From assembly GCF_051486985.1 (NCBI RefSeq), contig NZ_JAHVDV010000004.1, forward strand, positions 62,001 to 126,000: a stretch of 64,000 nt of DNA. Direction: 5' to 3'. Position numbers and translations under genes: made by a program. Within the stretch, counting starts at the first letter, position 1, and each line of letters opens with the position of its first letter. Source of the DNA: CBFFRJ01 sp051486985. Its GTDB lineage: Bacteria > Pseudomonadota > Gammaproteobacteria > Enterobacterales > Enterobacteriaceae. A model generated the notes under the pieces. That model was not told where the DNA came from, made no database searches, and saw only the letters and a program-made list of their open reading frames with translations. Of this stretch, positions 59,731 to 64,000 are shown in pieces.

Positions 59731-61585
59731 CCACAGCTTAATTCAGGCGCTGATTTATCTTGGCGCGGCGGCATTGATTGTGCCGATTGCCGTCCGGCTG
59801 GGGCTGGGATCGGTGCTGGGCTACCTCATCGCGGGCTGTATTATCGGCCCCTGGGGATTGCGCCTGGTGACGGATGCCGCGTCGATTCTGCACTTTGCGG
59901 AAATCGGTGTCGTACTGATGCTTTTTGTCATTGGCCTTGAGCTGGACCCGCGGCGTTTGTGGAAACTGCGCGTCCCGGTATTTGGCGGCGGCGCGTTGCA
60001 AATGGCCTCCTGCGGGTTACTGCTTGGCGGTTTTTGCATGGCGCTGGGGCTCGCCTGGCCGGTAGCGCTCCTGACGGGCCTGACGCTGGGGCTCTCCTCA
60101 ACGGCGATAGCCATGCAGGCAATGAACGAACGTAACCTCACGGTCTCGCAAATGGGACGCAGCGCCTTTGCAGTGCTCCTTTTTCAGGATATCGCCGCCA
60201 TTCCGCTGGTCGCGATGATCCCCCTGCTGGCCAGCAGCGGCGCATCGACCACCTTAGGTGCCTTCGCGCTCTCGGCATTAAAAGTTATTGGTGCGCTGGC
60301 GCTGGTGGTGGCGCTCGGTCGCTATGTGGCACGCCCGGCACTACGGTTCGTCGCCCGCTCCGGGTTACGTGAGGTATTCAGTGCCGTGGCGCTGTTTCTG
60401 GTGTTTGGCTTTGGTTTACTGCTGGAAGAGGCCGGGCTCTCAATGGCGATGGGGGCCTTTCTGGCAGGGGTTCTGCTGGCGAGCTCTGAATATCGCCATG
60501 CGCTGGAAAGCGATATTGAACCTTTCAAAGGGCTACTGCTGGGGCTCTTTTTCATTGGCGTCGGCATGTCGATTGATTTCGGCACCCTGGTTACCCACCC
60601 GTTACGTATCCTCATTCTGCTGGCCGGGTTCCTCATTATCAAAGTTACGGTGTTGTGGCTTATTGGCCGACCGCTGAATGTCCCTGCGAAACAGCGACGC
60701 TGGTTTGCCGCATTGCTGGGGCAGGGCAGTGAGTTTGCTTTTGTGGTCTTTGGAGCGGCACAGATGGCAGGGGTGTTGGATCCGGAATGGGTCAAGGCGC
60801 TGACCCTGACCGTGGCGCTCTCGATGGCAGCGACGCCGCTGCTGCTTGTTCTGCTCACCCGCCTGGATAACGCAGGAAGTACCCAGGCGCACGACGCGGA
60901 TGAGATTGATGAAGATGAACCGCGTGTGATTATTGCAGGGTTCGGGCGTTTTGGTCAGATTGCCGGGCGTTTACTACTTTCCAGCGGGGTAAAAATGGTC
61001 GTTCTGGATCACGATCCTGACCATATCGAAACGCTGCGCAAGTTTGGTATGAAGGTTTTCTATGGCGATGCTACCCGCGCGGACCTGCTTGAATCTGCCG
61101 GAGCCGGCAAGGCAGAAGTGCTGGTAAATGCGATTGACGATCCGCAGGCCAGTTTGCAGTTAACAGAACTGGCACAGACACACTTCCCGCATCTGCGAAT
61201 TATTGCGCGTGCACGCGATGTTGATCACTACATCCGCCTGCGCCAGGCGGGCATTGAGAGCCCGGAACGTGAAACTTTCGAAGCGGCGCTGAAGGTGGGG
61301 CGCATGGCGCTGGAAGGGCTGGGGCTTGGTCGCTATGAAGCCCGTGAGCGCGCCGATCTGTTCCGCCAGTTTAATACCCGGATGGTGGAAGAGATGGCGG
61401 AGGTGGAAAACGATCCGCAGTCCCGCGCCGCCGTCTTTAAACGTACCAGCGCTATGCTGACGGAAATCATCACCGAGGATCGGGCGCATTTATCATTGAT
61501 TCAGCGCCACGGCTGGCAGGGAACAGAAGAGGGCCGCCATACCGGCGATCCTCATGATGAGCCGGAAGTAAAACCTCAGCCGTAA
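59723..61585 (+). CDS. kefC: Glutathione-regulated K+ efflux protein KefC
   Basis: Potassium/proton antiporter opened by glutathione adducts of electrophiles, acidifying the cytoplasm for protection. The 620-residue protein has about twelve N-terminal membrane helices (CPA2 family) and a cytoplasmic RCK/TrkA-N domain starting VIIAGFGRFGQIAGRLL near residue 402. The ATG at 59723, preceded by AGGAGG, gives MDSHSLIQALIYLG. Confidence 0.96.
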   Translation: MDSHSLIQALIYLGAAALIVPIAVRLGLGSVLGYLIAGCIIGPWGLRLVTDAASILHFAEIGVVLMLFVIGLELDPRRLWKLRVPVFGGGALQMASCGLLLGGFCMALGLAWPVALLTGLTLGLSSTAIAMQAMNERNLTVSQMGRSAFAVLLFQDIAAIPLVAMIPLLASSGASTTLGAFALSALKVIGALALVVALGRYVARPALRFVARSGLREVFSAVALFLVFGFGLLLEEAGLSMAMGAFLAGVLLASSEYRHALESDIEPFKGLLLGLFFIGVGMSIDFGTLVTHPLRILILLAGFLIIKVTVLWLIGRPLNVPAKQRRWFAALLGQGSEFAFVVFGAAQMAGVLDPEWVKALTLTVALSMAATPLLLVLLTRLDNAGSTQAHDADEIDEDEPRVIIAGFGRFGQIAGRLLLSSGVKMVVLDHDPDHIETLRKFGMKVFYGDATRADLLESAGAGKAEVLVNAIDDPQASLQLTELAQTHFPHLRIIARARDVDHYIRLRQAGIESPERETFEAALKVGRMALEGLGLGRYEARERADLFRQFNTRMVEEMAEVENDPQSRAAVFKRTSAMLTEIITEDRAHLSLIQRHGWQGTEEGRHTGDPHDEPEVKPQP

Positions 61586-61682
61586 CCGCTCCCGGTAATA
61601 AAGTGGGAAACTTGCGGGTAACGTGTTGATTCAACGGATATCGAAAGCAAAACGTCAGCGATACAGGCGAGGGGTGGCTTAC

Positions 61683-61706
61683 AGAATGCGAAAATTTTCG
61701 CATTCT
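61683..61706. promoter_or_regulatory. Perfect 24-bp palindrome upstream of folA
   Basis: AGAATGCGAAAA followed at once by TTTTCGCATTCT, with no mismatch, then CTTTACC. It is 15 bp before the folA -35 element. It might be an operator, or, as RNA (stem AGAATGCGAA/TTCGCATTCT, loop AATT), the kefC terminator. Confidence 0.6.
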
Positions 61707-61721
61707 TTACCCTGCCGCCAG

Positions 61722-61750
61722 TCGACGAAAGAATGTGCTTTCCGTATAGT
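61722..61750 (+). promoter_or_regulatory. folA promoter
   Basis: TCGACG (61722-61727) and TATAGT (61745-61750) with a 17-bp spacer, 34 bp before the folA start. The layout is like the E. coli folA promoter. Confidence 0.75.
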
Positions 61751-61783
61751 GGCGACAATTTTTTTGCATCCAGGAAATTATCA

Positions 61784-62263
61784 ATGATCAGTCTGATTGC
61801 GGCGCTAGCAGTGGATCGCGTGATCGGCATGGAAAATGCCATGCCATGGAATTTACCCGCCGATCTCGCCTGGTTTAAGCGTAATACGCTCAATAAACCT
61901 GTCGTGATGGGCCGCCTGACGTGGGAGTCGATCGGACGCCCGCTGCCAGGTCGCAAGAATATTGTGATAAGTAGTAAACCCGGCACTGACGATCGTGTGC
62001 AGTGGGTCTCCTCGGTTGACGAGGCGATTGCGGCCTGTGGCGATGCGCAGGAGATCATGGTGATTGGTGGTGGTCGCGTTTATGAGCAGTTCCTGCCAAA
62101 AGCGCAGAAACTCTACCTGACGCACATTGACGCGGAAGTGGAGGGCGATACCCATTTCCCGGATTACGATCCCGATGACTGGGAGTCTGTGTTCAGCGAG
62201 TTTAATGATGCGGATGAACAGAACTCACACAGCTACTGCTTCGAGATTCTGGAACGTCGCTGA
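61784..62263 (+). CDS. folA: Dihydrofolate reductase
   Basis: Reduces dihydrofolate to tetrahydrofolate; target of trimethoprim. The 159-residue protein starts MISLIAALAVDRVIGMENAM with Trp22 and Asp27 (PWNLPADLAWF), and contains GRLTWESIGRPLPGRKNIV. Length equals E. coli FolA. The ATG at 61784 matches; an in-frame start at 61733 would lie within the promoter. Confidence 0.97.
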   Translation: MISLIAALAVDRVIGMENAMPWNLPADLAWFKRNTLNKPVVMGRLTWESIGRPLPGRKNIVISSKPGTDDRVQWVSSVDEAIAACGDAQEIMVIGGGRVYEQFLPKAQKLYLTHIDAEVEGDTHFPDYDPDDWESVFSEFNDADEQNSHSYCFEILERR

Positions 62264-62296
62264 TCTCCGGGCATAAAGCCTGCGAAAGCGATAGTA

Positions 62297-62332
62297 AAAA
62301 GCCTGACGGCACTGGCCTGTCAGGCTTTTTTA
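62297..62332. terminator. folA terminator
   Basis: GCCTGAC (62301-62307) pairs with GTCAGGC (62319-62325), A-run before and T-run after; serves folA and possibly the convergent apaH transcript. Confidence 0.88.
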
Positions 62333-62350
62333 TTAGGCTAACGACACGGG

Positions 62351-63199
62351 TTATGAGGCAACCGCTTCGCCTTCCTCGGGATCTATCTGGCGATTCGATG
62401 GTTGCACGAACCAGCTTTTATCTTCCCAGCGCAGACAGGTCAGGTCGCCACCCCAGCAACAGCCGGTATCTAACGCATATATCCCTTCCGGCGTCCCTTT
62501 TCCTTCCAGCGATGCCCAGTGACCAAACACAATGTTGTACTCCTGTGACACCGGACCGGGAATGGTGAACCAGGGTTTCAACGGGGCGGGCGCATGTTCA
62601 GGAATGTCTTTGCAGTACATATCCAGTTCGCCATTCGGGAAACAGTAGCGCATACGAGTAAAGGCGTTACTGATAAAACGCAGGCGCGCCATGCCGCTTA
62701 GCTCACTGGACCAGCTATTGGGATAATCGCCGTACATGCCGTCAAGGAAGAAGGGGTAAGAGTCGCTGGCGAGGATCGCTTCCACATCGCGTGCACATTG
62801 CTGAGCAATGTCCAGCGTCCACTGTGGCGTAATCCCGGCGTGAGCCATGACTAACTTTTTCTCTTCATCGACCTGTAACAGCGGCTGGCGACGCAGCCAG
62901 TTGATCAGCTCATCGGCATCTGCGGCTTCCAGTAAAGGCGTGAGCCGATCCTTTGGCTTGTTGCGGCTGATACCCGCATACACCGCCAGCAGGTGCAGGT
63001 CATGGTTGCCGAGAACCAGACGAACGCTGTCGCCTAAGGATTTCACGTAGCGCAATACGTCCAGAGAACCCGGTCCGCGTGCAACGAGATCGCCGGTCAG
63101 CCACAGGGTGTCTTGCTCAGGCACGAACTGTACCTGATTCAGTAATGCGATCAGTTCATCGTAGCAACCGTGAATGTCGCCAATAAGATAAGTAGCCAT
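62351..63199 (-). CDS. apaH: Diadenosine tetraphosphatase ApaH
   Basis: Symmetrical Ap4A hydrolase that also decaps Np4-capped RNA. The 282-residue protein has the metallophosphatase motifs GDIHGCYDE (residues 7-15), GDLVARGPGS (about 36-45) and GNHDLH (about 64-69). Three bases separate it from apaG upstream, so it is in the rsmA-apaG-apaH transcript. Confidence 0.97.
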   Translation of the reverse strand: MATYLIGDIHGCYDELIALLNQVQFVPEQDTLWLTGDLVARGPGSLDVLRYVKSLGDSVRLVLGNHDLHLLAVYAGISRNKPKDRLTPLLEAADADELINWLRRQPLLQVDEEKKLVMAHAGITPQWTLDIAQQCARDVEAILASDSYPFFLDGMYGDYPNSWSSELSGMARLRFISNAFTRMRYCFPNGELDMYCKDIPEHAPAPLKPWFTIPGPVSQEYNIVFGHWASLEGKGTPEGIYALDTGCCWGGDLTCLRWEDKSWFVQPSNRQIDPEEGEAVAS

Positions 63200-63202
63200 G
63201 AA

Positions 63203-63580
63203 TTAGTGGATCAGTGTTTGGACGGCAAGTCGGAAGACCGGGATTGCGACGCGGAACGCCTTCCCTTGCGCATCGATCATCTCGTAATGGCCCTGCATTG
63301 TGCCCATTGGTGTTTCAATAACGGCACCACTGGTGTACTGATATTCTCCGCCCGGCTCAATGTGCGGCTGAACGCCAATCACACCTTCGCCCTGAACCTC
63401 AGTCTCACGGCCATTCCCGTTGGTGATAAGCCAATAACGCTTCAGCAACTGGACAGGGGTTCGCCCCAAATTCCGAAGGGTGATGGTATAGGCGAATACA
63501 TAACGTTCTTCTTCAGGTGAAGATTGAGACTCAATGTAGACACTTTGTACCTGGACACTGATTCGGGGCGAATTGATCAT
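63203..63580 (-). CDS. apaG: ApaG (CorD) protein
   Basis: Small immunoglobulin-like protein of 125 residues, linked to Co2+ and Mg2+ homeostasis in Salmonella (CorD), exact function unknown. It starts MINSPRISVQVQSVYIESQS and contains YWLITNGNGRETEVQGEGV and TPMGTMQGHYEM, nearly identical to the enteric protein. Lies between rsmA and apaH with gaps of three bases on each side. Confidence 0.96.
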   Translation of the reverse strand: MINSPRISVQVQSVYIESQSSPEEERYVFAYTITLRNLGRTPVQLLKRYWLITNGNGRETEVQGEGVIGVQPHIEPGGEYQYTSGAVIETPMGTMQGHYEMIDAQGKAFRVAIPVFRLAVQTLIH

Positions 63581-63583
63581 GAA

Positions 63584-64000
63584 TTAACTCTCCTTCGGTG
63601 GCGCGTTTTCAGAAACGTAATTCGCCAGCTGGCAATACTGCGCTACAGAGATATTTTCCGCACGTTTAGCCGGATCGATTCCCAGCTCAGTCAATACCTC
63701 AACAGTAAAGAGATTGCCGAGGCTGTTGCGGATGGTTTTACGGCGCTGGTTGAAGGCTTCCGTGGTGATTCTGCTCAGCACACGAATATCTTTTACCGGG
63801 TACGGCATCGTGGTGTGCGGAACGAGACGCACCACCGCAGAATCAACTTTAGGCGGCGGTGTAAAGGCCGTCGGCGGTACTTCAAGCACTGGAATGATAT
63901 TACAGTAGTACTGCGCCATAACGCTTAATCGACCATACGCCTTACTGTTCGGCCCCGCAACCAGGCGATTGACGACCTCTTTTTGCAACATAAAGTGCAT
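63584..64000 (-). CDS. rsmA: 16S rRNA dimethyladenosine transferase RsmA (KsgA), 5' end missing
   Basis: C-terminal 139 codons or so of the methyltransferase that dimethylates A1518 and A1519 of 16S rRNA. The visible part (HFMLQKEVVNRLVAGPNSKA, then FTPPPKVDSAVVRL) matches the second half of the 270-residue enteric protein. The ATG at the window edge is internal; the gene continues beyond 64000. First gene before apaG and apaH. Confidence 0.96.
   Translation of the reverse strand: MHFMLQKEVVNRLVAGPNSKAYGRLSVMAQYYCNIIPVLEVPPTAFTPPPKVDSAVVRLVPHTTMPYPVKDIRVLSRITTEAFNQRRKTIRNSLGNLFTVEVLTELGIDPAKRAENISVAQYCQLANYVSENAPPKES

Noticed and set aside
1..64000. CRISPR array, prophage, integrase, complete IS element, tRNA or rRNA gene
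   Set aside because: I scanned for regular repeats, recombinase or transposase genes with terminal repeats, and cloverleaf genes, and found none; the only transposase-like signal is the zinc-ribbon protein at 32677-33927.

Overview
The window is a chromosomal stretch from an enteric bacterium (Enterobacteriaceae). Gene order follows the Escherichia/Salmonella backbone around the thr operon: trpR-yjjX-gpmB-rob-creABCD-arcA-yjjY-yjtD-thrLABC-yaaA-yaaJ-talB-mog ... satP-dnaKJ ... nhaAR-rpsT-ribF-ileS-lspA-fkpB-ispH-rihC-dapB-carAB ... kefFC-folA-apaHG-rsmA. Most core proteins look nearly identical to their E. coli counterparts. The variable slots do not match E. coli: yaaI/yaaW, hokC and the cai/fix operons are missing and other genes stand in their place. 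This suggests Enterobacter or a close relative (Lelliottia, Leclercia, Klebsiella group); that placement is inference.

Layout. 1-8.9 kb: Trp repressor, nucleotide and phosphate hydrolases, Rob, the CreBC two-component system with its target creD (a perfect CreB tag precedes creD), ArcA with a candidate FNR box, the microprotein YjjY and a SPOUT methyltransferase. 9-14 kb: threonine operon with leader peptide and attenuator. 14-18.6 kb: YaaX-like, YaaA, YaaJ, TalB, Mog. 18.7-24.6 kb: accessory block with an MFS permease, a Fur-box siderophore-type ABC importer and a divergent CLC channel. 24.6-28.7 kb: SatP and DnaK-DnaJ with a sigma-32 promoter. 28.9-34 kb: accessory cassette of a Tsx-like porin, secreted sulfatase, radical-SAM sulfatase-maturing enzyme and an unrecognised zinc-ribbon/HTH protein. 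34-36.2 kb: NhaA-NhaR. 36.3-37.7 kb: small operon of ABM-fold enzyme, ACT-domain protein and ArsR-type regulator. 37.8-45.1 kb: rpsT, ribF-ileS-lspA-fkpB-ispH, rihC. 45.1-46.7 kb: divergent LysR regulator and AlaX-like editing protein. 47-52.6 kb: dapB and carAB with PurR and ARG boxes. 52.8-59.1 kb: two lipoproteins and a DmsABC-like molybdoenzyme operon with an extra polyferredoxin, standing where E. coli carries cai/fix. 59.2-64 kb: kefFC, folA, apaH, apaG and the 3' part of rsmA, cut by the window end.

The strongest candidates for new biology are in the accessory slots: (i) the zinc-ribbon protein at the end of the sulfatase cassette, which looks like a repurposed transposase or DNA-binding regulator; (ii) the ABM-ACT-ArsR operon, whose first gene is preceded by a 10-bp inverted repeat that covers its ribosome binding site; (iii) a foldable leader between the Fur box and the start codon of the iron-import operon; (iv) the DmsABC-like operon with a fourth Fe-S/zinc-ribbon subunit; (v) a perfect 24-bp palindrome before folA. 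I see no CRISPR array, insertion sequence, prophage, tRNA or rRNA gene.
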